Shown here: positions 34,293 through 43,406 of the stretch, one piece after another
Layout: each line of letters opens with the position of its first letter
How positions within the stretch are numbered: the first letter of the stretch is position 1
Source of the DNA: Bacillus sp. FJAT-27264
GTDB taxonomy: Bacteria; Bacillota; Bacilli; Paenibacillales; Paenibacillaceae
Length of the DNA stretch: 64,000 nt
Reading direction: 5' to 3'
Assembly: GCF_001682855.1 (NCBI RefSeq)
Contig: NZ_MAQW01000012.1
Span: 1,181,135 to 1,245,134 of the forward strand
Position numbers and translations under genes: made by a program
Notes under the pieces: generated by a model
Told to the model about the DNA's origin: nothing
What the model saw: only the letters and a program-made list of their open reading frames with translations
The model's database searches: none

Positions 34293-35501
34293 TCAACCAC
34301 TTAGAGTAGAAATGCTGTTGTCCCCAGCTCCCAGCCGTTTAAGAACGGCACATAACAGAACTCCGATAACGACATACACTGCGATCAAGCCAACAATACC
34401 AGACCAGCCGAATTCATGATACAGCAGACCGCCGCCTGTACCGCTCAAACTGGAGCCTACATAGTAGAAGAATAGATACAATGAATTGGCTTGCGATTTA
34501 TGTTCCTTAGATACCAGGCCGACCCAGCTGCTGGCAATCGAATGCCCACCGAAGAAACCGAACACAAACAACGTGATCCCAAGTATTTTAAATACTAAGC
34601 TTCCACAGCCGGTAAGTAATGCACCGCTCAAAAAAATACCCAAGGCTGCCAGCATGATCGGAATCCGTCCATATCGGTCAGCCATTCTGCCCATCCAGGT
34701 CGAGCTAATCGAACCCATGATGTACACGACAAAAATACTACCTACCAATGACTGACTAAGATTATAGGGTGCCCCGAGCAGCTCAAACCCGATATAGTTG
34801 AACAACGTCACAAATCCGCCCATGAACAGAAATCCCAAACCGTACAGACATAACAGCCTCACGTTAACGAGCTGCGTCCAGAGCAGCGGCACCAGTTTGC
34901 TTAGCTCTAACTTACGCTTCACAAAGTTCCGGGATGCCGGAATGGTTAGCCAGAACACGATTGAAGCCAGTATACTGAGACCTCCCAACACCGTTGTCGC
35001 CACACGCCAATTGAACCAGTCAGTTAACAGCCCGCTTATAATCCGCCCAGCCATGCCACCAATCGCATTTCCGCTTATGTATAAGCCCATGGCATAGCCG
35101 AGACTATTCTTATCCATCTCCTCCGACAAATAGGTCATCGCAATAGCAGGCAAGCCTGCAAGCACAATGCCCTGCACGATACGCAACAGTAACAGCATGT
35201 TGAAGCTGGTACTAAAAGAGAAAGCCACCGTAATTATAGAAGCTGCCGCCAGCGACGCGGTCATGATCGTCTTTCTTCCCCATGCATCCGACAGTGCACC
35301 GACGAACAGCATCGTAAGCGCCATAGCAATTGTCGTAACCGACATCGCCAGGCTCGCCAGAGTAGGCGTAATCTTGAAATCCAAGGTTAACTCAGGGATT
35401 ATAGGCTGGAGACAATAAAGAAGTGCGAATGTACTGAAACCGCCAGCGAACAACGCTAGACTGCTGTGTTTAAATTCTTTTGTTCCTTGCTGTATTCCCA
35501 T
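34293..35501 (-). CDS. MFS transporter
   Basis: The 402-residue protein has twelve predicted helices, the loop 2-3 signature VGALSDAWGRKTIM and its weaker repeat MGRMADRYGRIPIM in the second half, placing it in the drug/metabolite:H+ antiporter-like part of the MFS (YnfM/AraJ-like). N-terminal GGFSTFALLYCLQPIIPEL is typical of that group. Substrate unknown. It is the last gene of the leftward hydantoinase-type cluster, so exporting or importing a pathway compound is possible but unproven. Confidence 0.85.
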   Translation of the reverse strand: MGIQQGTKEFKHSSLALFAGGFSTFALLYCLQPIIPELTLDFKITPTLASLAMSVTTIAMALTMLFVGALSDAWGRKTIMTASLAAASIITVAFSFSTSFNMLLLLRIVQGIVLAGLPAIAMTYLSEEMDKNSLGYAMGLYISGNAIGGMAGRIISGLLTDWFNWRVATTVLGGLSILASIVFWLTIPASRNFVKRKLELSKLVPLLWTQLVNVRLLCLYGLGFLFMGGFVTLFNYIGFELLGAPYNLSQSLVGSIFVVYIMGSISSTWMGRMADRYGRIPIMLAALGIFLSGALLTGCGSLVFKILGITLFVFGFFGGHSIASSWVGLVSKEHKSQANSLYLFFYYVGSSLSGTGGGLLYHEFGWSGIVGLIAVYVVIGVLLCAVLKRLGAGDNSISTLSG

Positions 35502-35543
35502 TACATCTATCCTTCGTTGATTAATTCATGCTTTGTGCCTTTA

Positions 35544-36743
35544 CTACTGTTGATACAGCCTACGCTCCATGTGAGTAATAAATTCAAAGCCATCCTCTGT
35601 CACAACAACGGTATCCTCAATCTGGAAGCCACCCGCACCAAGCTCATAATATGGAACCTCCACGCAAAGGACCATCCCCTTCTCCAGCACGCTATGATCG
35701 CCTGGCGATAACGTTATGCCATCGTAGAGTTCCAAACCAATCGCATGGCCTACGTGCTGACGGCGGTAATGCGGAATTCCTTCCTTCTGTACCGTTGTCA
35801 GTGCAGCCTCGAACACCTCGGAGGCTTTGACCCCGGGTCTTATCATATCGAGCGCCCGTTCCCAGCCGGTCTTGACGTATTGAAAATGGTTCTGTTGCCA
35901 CTCCGTCGGCTCACCCAATACGGCCGTACGTCCGGTATCGGCCCAATACCCGCCTAGTTGCAGACAAAGATCAAAGCGGACCAGATCTCCCGGTGCAATG
36001 GTGTGAAAATAATTTTCGATTAGCGGCAAGGCGCTGCGTGGACCAGCACCCACGGCGGTCATCGCCGGAACGGCTCCACCCTTCACTGCCGAGAGACGAT
36101 AATGCTGCGCTATTTCCGCTTCATGAACGCCTGCGGCGATCATTGCGATCAATTCGCTTTCTGCCTGCTCGTTCAGCGCCGCAGCTTTTTTCAACAGTGC
36201 AATCTCGGCCTCTGTCTTCACCCCGCGAATTTGCCGGAACAGACCATACGCCGGGAACGTTCCACCACTCGGTAGCAGTTCAGTCAGCTTACTATAAATA
36301 TCCGGAGCCATACGCATCTCATCGACGCCGACTGGTTGTCCTTTGATACCAAGCTGTGTTAGAGCTGCTTCCAACGCTGCGAAAGGAGTGGCATAGGATG
36401 GAGTATTCTGCAGCAAATCATAGAAGAGATCAATATCAGGCGTTGAAGGCTTACCTGCAATGGACCCTTCCACAAAGAAATCGCTGTAGACGTAGAGGTC
36501 CGCACCTGAAATGCCCATCTGGGCAATCACGCCAAGCCGGTTTGTTGGGATAATAATGCACGGCCGCTGCTCTGGATTCCTCGGCATCACCGCATAAATC
36601 TGCATACTCCAGTTGGTCGCCCGAAGCTGTGAGCCAATGGTATAAGCTACATTCTCCGGTGTGGTTGCAATGAGAGCAGACAAGCCGTGACGCTCCATGT
36701 AGGCCGCTGCCCGGCTGCGGTTGGCAATGACGACATCACTCAT
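35544..36743 (-). CDS. M24-family metallopeptidase (aminopeptidase P / Xaa-Pro-type)
   Basis: The 399-residue protein has a creatinase-like N-terminal domain (residues 1-150) and a pita-bread catalytic domain. All five metal ligands are visible: two Asp in VRFDLCLQLGGYWADTGRT, His in RQHVGHAIGLE, Glu in LCVEVPYYE and Glu in FQIEDTVVV. True creatinases lack these, so this is a metal hydrolase cleaving an amide or Xaa-Pro bond. AGGAGG precedes the ATG. In the cluster it may split the linear product of the hydantoinase-type enzymes; that is inference. Confidence 0.85.
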   Translation of the reverse strand: MSDVVIANRSRAAAYMERHGLSALIATTPENVAYTIGSQLRATNWSMQIYAVMPRNPEQRPCIIIPTNRLGVIAQMGISGADLYVYSDFFVEGSIAGKPSTPDIDLFYDLLQNTPSYATPFAALEAALTQLGIKGQPVGVDEMRMAPDIYSKLTELLPSGGTFPAYGLFRQIRGVKTEAEIALLKKAAALNEQAESELIAMIAAGVHEAEIAQHYRLSAVKGGAVPAMTAVGAGPRSALPLIENYFHTIAPGDLVRFDLCLQLGGYWADTGRTAVLGEPTEWQQNHFQYVKTGWERALDMIRPGVKASEVFEAALTTVQKEGIPHYRRQHVGHAIGLELYDGITLSPGDHSVLEKGMVLCVEVPYYELGAGGFQIEDTVVVTEDGFEFITHMERRLYQQ

Positions 36744-36818
36744 GGGAACAACCTCCTATTTTTTAAAATATAAGAATTTATATGTTTTACGCTATAAATC
36801 ATCCTTATATTTCTCGCT

Positions 36819-36858
36819 GAAACGGATGTCGTCCATTAGAGGACGGCAAAGCCGTTTC
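36819..36858 (-). terminator. Intercistronic hairpin after the last permease
   Basis: GAAACGG pairs with CCGTTTC, with an inner GTCC/GGAC stem. It abuts the permease stop and precedes the M24 gene. The leftward tail lacks T, so it may stabilise mRNA or attenuate rather than terminate. Confidence 0.45.
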
Positions 36859-37673
36859 TACTTTTTGCCTAGCATTTTCTCCATGGCCGGCGCTGATTTC
36901 AGCGCGACTTTGATGCCAAAGAAGAGCAGCAGGGCAAATACAATCATCGTGACAGAGACAACGGCGATAGTAGGGTCCTGCCATTTTTCCATATAAATAA
37001 ACAGCTGAATCGGCAAGGTATAGCTTCCCTGACGCAAAATGAGTAACGCTGTCTCCACCTGATCGAAGGTAAAGACGAACGAAATCGCGCCCGCCATCAG
37101 CAGGCTAATTCTCAGTTGCGGCAAGGTAACGGTGAAGAAGACTCTTAGTGGCTTGGCGCCAAGATCAGCAGCGGCCTCACGATCCGCAGGCTTCAAGTTG
37201 GCCAGCGCACTTCCGACTATAGAGATCACAAACGGAAACACTGTGACTGCTTCGCCCAAGATCAGTGCGAATAAGCCGCCTGCGATATGCATTTTGGAAA
37301 ACAGAATCAAATAGGCAACACCCAGCGTAATCTTCGGAACCACCATCGGCGACATGAAGAAGGCCTTCAGAACGCCGCTGCCCGGAAAGGGATAATACAG
37401 AATCGCCATTGCCGCGAGCGTTCCCCCAATCAGAGCAAGCAGGGTTGCACCGGTCGAGGCAATCAGACTGTTAACAAACGCCTGTCCAAACTGCTTCTGT
37501 GACGCCAAATGACTGTACCATTCTGTAGAGAAGCCCTTGGGCGGAAACACACTGGAAGTGCCTGCACCAAAGGAGGTCAGGATAATAATCAGCAGCGGTA
37601 GCGTCAGAAACAGACAGATCAAGATCGCTGCAACGTACAGTACCCATTTGAAGCTAACATTCTTTGTACGCAT
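36858..37673 (-). CDS. Spermidine/putrescine-type ABC permease (PotC-like)
   Basis: The 271-residue protein has six membrane helices and the permease EAA-like loop REAAADLGAKPLRVFFTVTLPQL, which contacts the ATPase. It follows the other permease gene by a single base with a shared ribosome site inside its end. With 37675-40885 it forms a polyamine/opine/thiamine-type ABC importer. Confidence 0.88.
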   Translation of the reverse strand: MRTKNVSFKWVLYVAAILICLFLTLPLLIIILTSFGAGTSSVFPPKGFSTEWYSHLASQKQFGQAFVNSLIASTGATLLALIGGTLAAMAILYYPFPGSGVLKAFFMSPMVVPKITLGVAYLILFSKMHIAGGLFALILGEAVTVFPFVISIVGSALANLKPADREAAADLGAKPLRVFFTVTLPQLRISLLMAGAISFVFTFDQVETALLILRQGSYTLPIQLFIYMEKWQDPTIAVVSVTMIVFALLLFFGIKVALKSAPAMEKMLGKK

Positions 37674-37674
37674 C

Positions 37675-38583
37675 TTATCGACCTCCTACAGAACTGCGTC
37701 TATACATCAACCATTCAGCGGATCGATTCACTATTAGGGAGACCAGTATCGAAGCTGCGAACAGAAACAGACTCGCTACCGCAGCCATCGGCCAGTTCGT
37801 ATCCAGCGTCCGCTGGTAAATAAACACGGGCAAGGTCATCACACGTCCGCCCCCGATCAATTGAGGGGTAGTAAAAGCCGTTAGACACAGCGTAAATACG
37901 ATTTGTACTCCGCTCGCAATTCCTCTTGCCGATAACGGAAAAGTAATCGTGAAGAAGGTCCGCCATTTTCCAGCTCCCAGGTCATGCGCCGCATGCTTGA
38001 GCACCCCGTCATTCTGAAGCAGCACGCTCAATATCGGAAAGACCATGAACGGCAGGAAGATATGCACAAGCGCAATAACGACACCGGTCTCATTGTACAT
38101 AAGATCAAAGCCCGTCTCTATAAGGCCCAGCTTCACAAACACCCAGTTCAAGAAGCCTTGACGGGAAAGGATGATCATCCATCCATAGGAACGGACCACA
38201 GCGCTGATCAGTAGCGGCATGAAGGTAACCAGCAGCATCACTTGTCGTAAGCCGGAGCTACGCACCCCTGCAATAACATAGGCGAGCGGATAGGCCAGCA
38301 GCAAGCTCCAGAAGGTCACCTTTAGCGCAAGGCGGAAGGTAGAGCCTATCAATTTCCAATAATACGGATCACTCAAAAATGCCTTGTACGTATCCGGGCG
38401 CCAGGCCGATACAATAGTCCCCTGCTCAAAAGCATCGAAGCTGAATCGGCTAAAAATCAGCATACCAGCCAAATAGATAATTCCCATCAGCAACAGTGCA
38501 GGCAGCAATAGCAGCAAGCGCATGAGCCAAGAGGACTGGCCCTGCGGTGGCTTTTTAACAGGCCTGCTGGACGCTTTGGTCAT
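37675..38583 (-). CDS. Spermidine/putrescine-type ABC permease (PotB-like)
   Basis: The 302-residue protein has six predicted helices and the conserved cytosolic loop KHAAHDLGAGKWRTFFTITFPLS. An Arg/Lys-rich N-terminus precedes the first helix (LMRLLLLLPALLLMGIIYL). Two bases separate it from the ATPase stop, so it is translationally coupled. It pairs with the PotC-like protein. Confidence 0.88.
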   Translation of the reverse strand: MTKASSRPVKKPPQGQSSWLMRLLLLLPALLLMGIIYLAGMLIFSRFSFDAFEQGTIVSAWRPDTYKAFLSDPYYWKLIGSTFRLALKVTFWSLLLAYPLAYVIAGVRSSGLRQVMLLVTFMPLLISAVVRSYGWMIILSRQGFLNWVFVKLGLIETGFDLMYNETGVVIALVHIFLPFMVFPILSVLLQNDGVLKHAAHDLGAGKWRTFFTITFPLSARGIASGVQIVFTLCLTAFTTPQLIGGGRVMTLPVFIYQRTLDTNWPMAAVASLFLFAASILVSLIVNRSAEWLMYRRSSVGGR

Positions 38584-38585
38584 GA

Positions 38586-39689
38586 TTACGCCTCCCTCGA
38601 GCCATCAAGGAACAATGCATGCTCTTGCTGAAAACCAAGCGCGATCTCTTGCCCTACGCCATATATAGGATTCCCGGGCTGGTACTGCACATTAGCGGTC
38701 AACTCATAGCCGCCACCAATATCAAGTTTGTAGCGGATGCTCGCACCGCCATATACGCTCTCCAGAACCGTTCCAGTCAACTGATTGTCAAAGCGCACCG
38801 CGTTCTCCCCCAGCCCGACATACTCATAGCGCAGCGAGAGATGACCAGTTGATCCTACACCAGCTGCCCCAGGGTTCCGCACCTCAAACGTTCTGCCGCA
38901 GCACTCCACGATCAGCTTGGAGCCGCTACTCTCAATCACCTTAGCTTCCAGCAAATTCGTGTCACCAATAAACTTGGCTACAAAGCTGTCTACCGGCCGC
39001 TCATAGATTTCACTAGGTGTACCATATTGTAAAATGACACCAGAACGCATAACAGCAATGCGGTCAGACAGATTCATCGCTTCATTCTGGTCATGTGTAA
39101 CGAAGATAAAGGTCCCACCGAATTCGCGCTGAATACGCTTGAGTTCATGCTGCATACCCAGACGCAGCTGCATATCAAGCGCAGATAGCGGCTCGTCCAG
39201 CAGCAGCACCTCCGGTTTATTGACCAAAGCACGGGCAATGGCAATCCGCTGTGCCTGACCACCCGAAAGCTGCGATATGCTGCGATTGCTGTAGTCGGAC
39301 AGCTGTACCAGCTCCAGCACCTCCGCCACACGTTTCTTGATTTCAGCCTTGCCCAGTTTTTTCACCTTAAGGCCATACGCAATATTGTTGTATACATCCA
39401 TATGGGGAAACAGCGCCAGCTGCTGGAAAATCATATTCGTATTGCGTCCATAAGCCGGCACTTCGGAAACATCCTTGCCTGAGAGCAGAACAACTCCATC
39501 ATCTGGCTGCTCCAATCCGCCAAGAATCCGCAGCAGCGTTGTTTTGCCACAGCCGCTGGGGCCAAGCAGGGAAATGAACTCTCCCCGCTTCACCTCCAGT
39601 GAAACCTGTTTTAAGGCTGTGTGACCAGCGAATTGTTTCACAATATTACGGGCCTCGATGGCTGTTGTCTCAGCATGCTGGTTGCTCAT
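38586..39689 (-). CDS. ABC transporter ATP-binding protein (PotA-like)
   Basis: The product (367 residues) has Walker A LLGPSGCGKTTLL, signature SQLSGGQAQRIAIARAL, Walker B LLLDEPLSALD and the switch FVTHDQNEAM, then a C-terminal TOBE domain (GTVLESVYGGASIRYKLDI). This is the MalK/PotA type that drives import. The frame could open with GTG at 39713, but the ATG at 39689 is preferred as the usual start for this family. Confidence 0.9.
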   Translation of the reverse strand: MSNQHAETTAIEARNIVKQFAGHTALKQVSLEVKRGEFISLLGPSGCGKTTLLRILGGLEQPDDGVVLLSGKDVSEVPAYGRNTNMIFQQLALFPHMDVYNNIAYGLKVKKLGKAEIKKRVAEVLELVQLSDYSNRSISQLSGGQAQRIAIARALVNKPEVLLLDEPLSALDMQLRLGMQHELKRIQREFGGTFIFVTHDQNEAMNLSDRIAVMRSGVILQYGTPSEIYERPVDSFVAKFIGDTNLLEAKVIESSGSKLIVECCGRTFEVRNPGAAGVGSTGHLSLRYEYVGLGENAVRFDNQLTGTVLESVYGGASIRYKLDIGGGYELTANVQYQPGNPIYGVGQEIALGFQQEHALFLDGSREA

Positions 39690-39727
39690 GATGCCAATCC
39701 CACCTTCCTCCACTTACTTTACAGCTT

Positions 39728-40885
39728 TTACAAATTCGTTTTTACGAGACGATCCCACAGTTCTTTCCATTTGGAGCTATCTTGGGCCATTTTGCTCCAA
39801 TCCGGATTAATGCCTTTACTTTGCACTTCTGCGGAGAAGGATGGATCATCCTTGTACTTGTCAGGAACGGTCGCCTTCGTGCTAGTGAATGGTGTGCCGG
39901 TCTCTTCAGCATAGCGGGTCAACGCATCCGCAGAGATTAGCTCATTGATAATTTCATTAGCCACACGAGCTTGTTCCGGTGTAGATCCTTTTACAATTTG
40001 CAAGGAGTAAGGGAAGGAAATCGCGCCTTCCTTCGGATAGGCAACTGCCAGCGGCGAACCGCCATCAATCCAAGTCTGCGCGACTTGGGCGCTGAATGGC
40101 GCGATCAGGGCATCCCCTGAATCAAGCAGGCTCTTAAGCTGGTCGTTCGAGGTCACTAGGGTCTGAATTTGGCTGCTATGATCACCCCAGAACTTAAAGG
40201 CAGGTTCCGGATTGTCATATGTTGCGCCTAGTTCGCTGCCTTTAACGGCAATCAGCGGCGAAATCACTGGGTAGAACATGTAATCCCAAAGTGCGACTTT
40301 GCCTTTGAACTCCTGATTGTCCCACAGATCGTTCCAGCTGGTTGGCGGGGTCTTCACAAGATCCTTGTTGTATACCAGTGAAAAGCTGGAGATGCCCCAA
40401 ACAATCCCTTTGTTGTCAGCTTGATGATATTGCTCAGGTATGTCAGCAAGATTCGTCACAATAGAAGGATCCAGCGATTCCCACATATCGTCCTTCAAGC
40501 CTTTGGCTGAAGCGTCCGCATTGAAATATCCGAAGTTGACGATCGGGTTGTTCGGATCTGCTTGCTTGCCGGCAACCATTTTCGGATACATAACGGAGTT
40601 AGATGATTCCTCAAAGGTTACTTCGACGTTGGGATGAGCTGCCACATATTTTGCTACAACCTCTTTAGGCACTACATCCTGATTGGAGCCTGCCCAGATG
40701 AACATCGTTAGTTTAACTTTTTCTCCTGTGCTTGTACCTGTATTCGTGCTTTGTTCTGAACCTGTGTTACTGCTCGTATTAGATCCGTTGTTAGAAGCTG
40801 TGTTGTTACTGCCGCAAGCTGTTATAGCTAAGGCAGTCGCCAAGGTAAGTGCAGACAAAGCGATGGAACGTTTCTTCAATTTCAT
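39728..40885 (-). CDS. Extracellular binding lipoprotein (PotD-like)
   Basis: The product (385 residues) has a lipoprotein signal (KKRSIALSALTLATALAITACG, lipobox ITAC), a Ser/Thr/Asn-rich linker, and a type 2 binding-protein body (VKLTMFIWAGSNQDVVPKEV, FGYFNADASAKGLKDDMW, SSFSLVYNKDLVKTPPTSW). That fits the spermidine/putrescine/iron(III)-type binding protein family 1. AGGAGAG precedes the ATG at 40885. It is the first gene of the importer unit and follows a repeat-filled gap. Confidence 0.88.
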   Translation of the reverse strand: MKLKKRSIALSALTLATALAITACGSNNTASNNGSNTSSNTGSEQSTNTGTSTGEKVKLTMFIWAGSNQDVVPKEVVAKYVAAHPNVEVTFEESSNSVMYPKMVAGKQADPNNPIVNFGYFNADASAKGLKDDMWESLDPSIVTNLADIPEQYHQADNKGIVWGISSFSLVYNKDLVKTPPTSWNDLWDNQEFKGKVALWDYMFYPVISPLIAVKGSELGATYDNPEPAFKFWGDHSSQIQTLVTSNDQLKSLLDSGDALIAPFSAQVAQTWIDGGSPLAVAYPKEGAISFPYSLQIVKGSTPEQARVANEIINELISADALTRYAEETGTPFTSTKATVPDKYKDDPSFSAEVQSKGINPDWSKMAQDSSKWKELWDRLVKTNL

Positions 40886-40944
40886 GGGAATCTCTCCTTT
40901 TTTAATGGATCTATATAAGATGAATTTATACAAGATAAACTAAG

Positions 40945-41009
40945 GATCTGAACGTAAGATCCGAACGTAAGATCCGAACGTAAGATCTGAATGAAAGAGC
41001 CGAACGTAA
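40945..41009. repeat. Five tandem copies of a 13-bp unit
   Basis: Units GAT(C)(C/T)GAACGTAA start at 40945, 40958, 40971, 40984 and 40997; the last two diverge. The array lies about 60 bases upstream of the binding-protein start, where promoter or operator sites would be. Confidence 0.75.
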
Positions 41010-41076
41010 AGCTCGGTCGTCATTATAGTGATGTTTGGACTTGAACTCTAATCGGATTCCAAGCCTGTTCAAGCAA

Positions 41077-41300
41077 GCTGACTAACGGGAATTTCTCCAG
41101 TTATTTCGCTCATTCTGCAGAAATGCGGCACATTAACAGGAAAAACTCCTGTTATTTCGACCAATTTCATCTAATTTTGTTCAAATGAGCTGACTAACGG
41201 GAGTTTTTCCAGTTATTTCACTCATTCTGCAGAAATGTGGCACATTAACAGGAAAAGTTCCTGTTATTCCGACCATTTTCGTCCAATTCCATCCATACTC
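41077..41300. repeat. Two 112-bp direct repeats, each with two hairpins
   Basis: Copy 1 begins at 41077 and copy 2 at 41189, both with GCTGACTAACGGGA at the start. Within each copy two related hairpins occur: TAACGGGA...TCC(A)GTTA and TTAACAGGA...TCCTGTTA, each followed by TTTC or TTCC. The whole can be seen as four approximate 56-bp units with the core TAACNGGA N TCCNGTTATT. Confidence 0.8.
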
Positions 41301-41435
41301 TGTTATGAAGATGAGTTAAGTGGATGGGGAATTTGCGTCGTAGAGCCCTAACTTCATTCCTAGAGTCCTAACATCACCAGAGTAACGCCTAGTCTTCTAT
41401 TTGAATGATAATTTCAATTCATATAGTCTTATAAA

Positions 41436-43406
41436 TTAATGCATTCCCGTTTGACTTTTTATATCCTGCATAAGCTTCTCGATATCATCGGGGGCGATTT
41501 GCACGCCTTGCTGTGCCAGTGCTTCCGCTTTATCCATCGTTCTTCGTTTCAGATAATCACGGAGTGCAAGCGGGTATTGTCGAAGCGCCTGTCCGACAGC
41601 CCGCTGCATTTCATCGCTCCATAGCTGCTCGAACTGCTCGCGCTTGCTGCCAAAGCTGAAATCCTCAACGTTCTCCCGATGATCCTTGCGAAGAACCGCT
41701 GTTGCCGCCCTCTCGACCTGCTGCTTAGCGAGTACAACACCGTACAGCGTCTCAGCTGCGTCTTCCGTCAGTAATCCGCAGCGTACATCTTCCAGCACCT
41801 CCTGCGGATCACGCAGGAAGGGATCACCATAGCCGCCTCCACCCTGCGACAGAAACGTTACTGTATCACCGGGATGAAGCAGGAGCTCATCGATTCTCCC
41901 CAAGGAACGCTCATCTGCAGTCCCGGCATTTTGAATCGCTGCACCAACTTGTCCTACACCACCACCGAGTCGGCCCCAAGGCTGGAATTGCATCCGCTCC
42001 ATATTACGGGCGGTCATGATTGTATCCGGACTAAGGATTTTCACTTTCAGATCAATGCCGCTACCGCCGCGATATTTGCCCGCACCTGCTGAATCCTGAC
42101 GCAAGCCATATCTCTCAATCAAAATCGGCATTTCAGCCTCCACCGCTTCCGCAGGGATATTCCGCAAATGGCCGACAGCAAAGTCCATGCCGTCTATGCC
42201 GTCCTTCATCGGCCGCGCACCCGATCCGCCGCAAATCGGCTGAATCACGCCAACCTTCTTCCGGCCTGTGACAGGGTCCGTGATCGCCAGCATGACGATA
42301 CAGGCTTGTCCTGCTCCTGCCGCTGGAAGCTTATCGCCCTGCGCCTTACTCATTGCACCTGTCAGCACATCCATGACGCGGATGAAGGTCGCGGCTCTGG
42401 CCCCAACCGCTGCCATCGGTTCAGGATTGAGGATTGTCGCTGGTGGCGCATCATTACGTACCATTCGGATCATGCCGGAGTTCCACGGAATCGTGGGGTC
42501 AACGGTTCTGAAATAGCGAATTAGTGCCGGTACAAGCATGTAATGGCCTTGCTTATTTGCAGTGACAATATTAAAAGAAGCACGAACCTGTGGATCGGTT
42601 CCATCAAAATCAAGGAAGATCTCTTCACCGGCGATGTCCATCCGGCAGCGAAGACGGATCGGATAGCCACCAGGACCATCCTCCAGATAATCCCAGAAAT
42701 CATAGGAACCATCCGGTATATCACGGATAATAGCCCTTACCTTAAGCTCCGAATATTGCAGCAAATCAACAATCCCTTGCTCGACCTTATCCAGACCATA
42801 ACGGGTAATCAGCTCTTGAAGCCTCAGCTCACCCCGATGCAGTGCTGCCATCAGCGCCTTCAGATCGCCCCAGTTCTGGTCGGGAATACGACTGTTGTCC
42901 AGGAATAGACGAAGTACCTGCTCATTGAGCACGCCTTGATCATACAGCTTCACCGGTGCAATCCGGATGCCCTCCATATGAATATCATAAGCAGTCGGCG
43001 AGACGCTACCTGGCACCTTGCCGCCAACGTCCGAAGAATGCACGAAGCACATCCCGAACGCTATTATTTTTCCTTGATGAAAAAAGGGCTTGATCAGATG
43101 CACATCTGGTAGATGGGTCGCCATTCCGCCTGTCGCGTAGGGATCATTCGTGATGACGATATCCCCTTCTTTCCAATCCCGGATGGCTTCAATAGTCTCG
43201 CCCGCCGGAATGCCAAGGGACAGATTATAGCCTGTATCCAGTGGCGAGCCAAAGGTTTCGCCCGCTGATGTCAGCAGATAGGTTCCGAAGTCCCCGGTTT
43301 CCTTGACGAATGCCGTAAAGCCTGTCCGAAGAACAACATTCGCCATCTCCTCTACAATGGCTTGCACCCGGTTCTTAAAAATCTCAAGAAAGACCTTGTC
43401 TGTCAT
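41436..43406 (-). CDS. Hydantoinase B / oxoprolinase-family subunit
   Basis: The 656-residue product follows the HyuB pattern: FKNRVQAIVEEMANVVLRTGF at the start, GDIVITNDPYATGGMATHLPDVHLI, MCFVHSSDVGGKVPGSVSP, ICGGSGARPMKDG, LRQDSAGAGKYRGGSGI and SQGGGGYGDP. HyuB works with HyuA in ATP-dependent hydrolysis or carboxylation of cyclic amides such as N-methylhydantoin or 5-oxoproline. Its ATG at 43406 overlaps the hyuA stop (TGATG) and has GGAGG ten bases before it; a GTG at 43409 also opens the frame. Confidence 0.92.
   Translation of the reverse strand: MTDKVFLEIFKNRVQAIVEEMANVVLRTGFTAFVKETGDFGTYLLTSAGETFGSPLDTGYNLSLGIPAGETIEAIRDWKEGDIVITNDPYATGGMATHLPDVHLIKPFFHQGKIIAFGMCFVHSSDVGGKVPGSVSPTAYDIHMEGIRIAPVKLYDQGVLNEQVLRLFLDNSRIPDQNWGDLKALMAALHRGELRLQELITRYGLDKVEQGIVDLLQYSELKVRAIIRDIPDGSYDFWDYLEDGPGGYPIRLRCRMDIAGEEIFLDFDGTDPQVRASFNIVTANKQGHYMLVPALIRYFRTVDPTIPWNSGMIRMVRNDAPPATILNPEPMAAVGARAATFIRVMDVLTGAMSKAQGDKLPAAGAGQACIVMLAITDPVTGRKKVGVIQPICGGSGARPMKDGIDGMDFAVGHLRNIPAEAVEAEMPILIERYGLRQDSAGAGKYRGGSGIDLKVKILSPDTIMTARNMERMQFQPWGRLGGGVGQVGAAIQNAGTADERSLGRIDELLLHPGDTVTFLSQGGGGYGDPFLRDPQEVLEDVRCGLLTEDAAETLYGVVLAKQQVERAATAVLRKDHRENVEDFSFGSKREQFEQLWSDEMQRAVGQALRQYPLALRDYLKRRTMDKAEALAQQGVQIAPDDIEKLMQDIKSQTGMH

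Larger units (their letters stand above)
40886..41435. other. 550-bp repeat-rich spacer inside the hydantoinase cluster
   Basis: Holds a 13-bp tandem array and a 112-bp direct repeat (separate entries), the upstream region of the importer genes and the 3' flank of hyuB. No coding frame is convincing. Confidence 0.5.

Noticed and set aside
41077..41300. Possible CRISPR-like hairpin repeats
   Set aside because: The segments between hairpins are themselves repeated, so there are no unique spacers.
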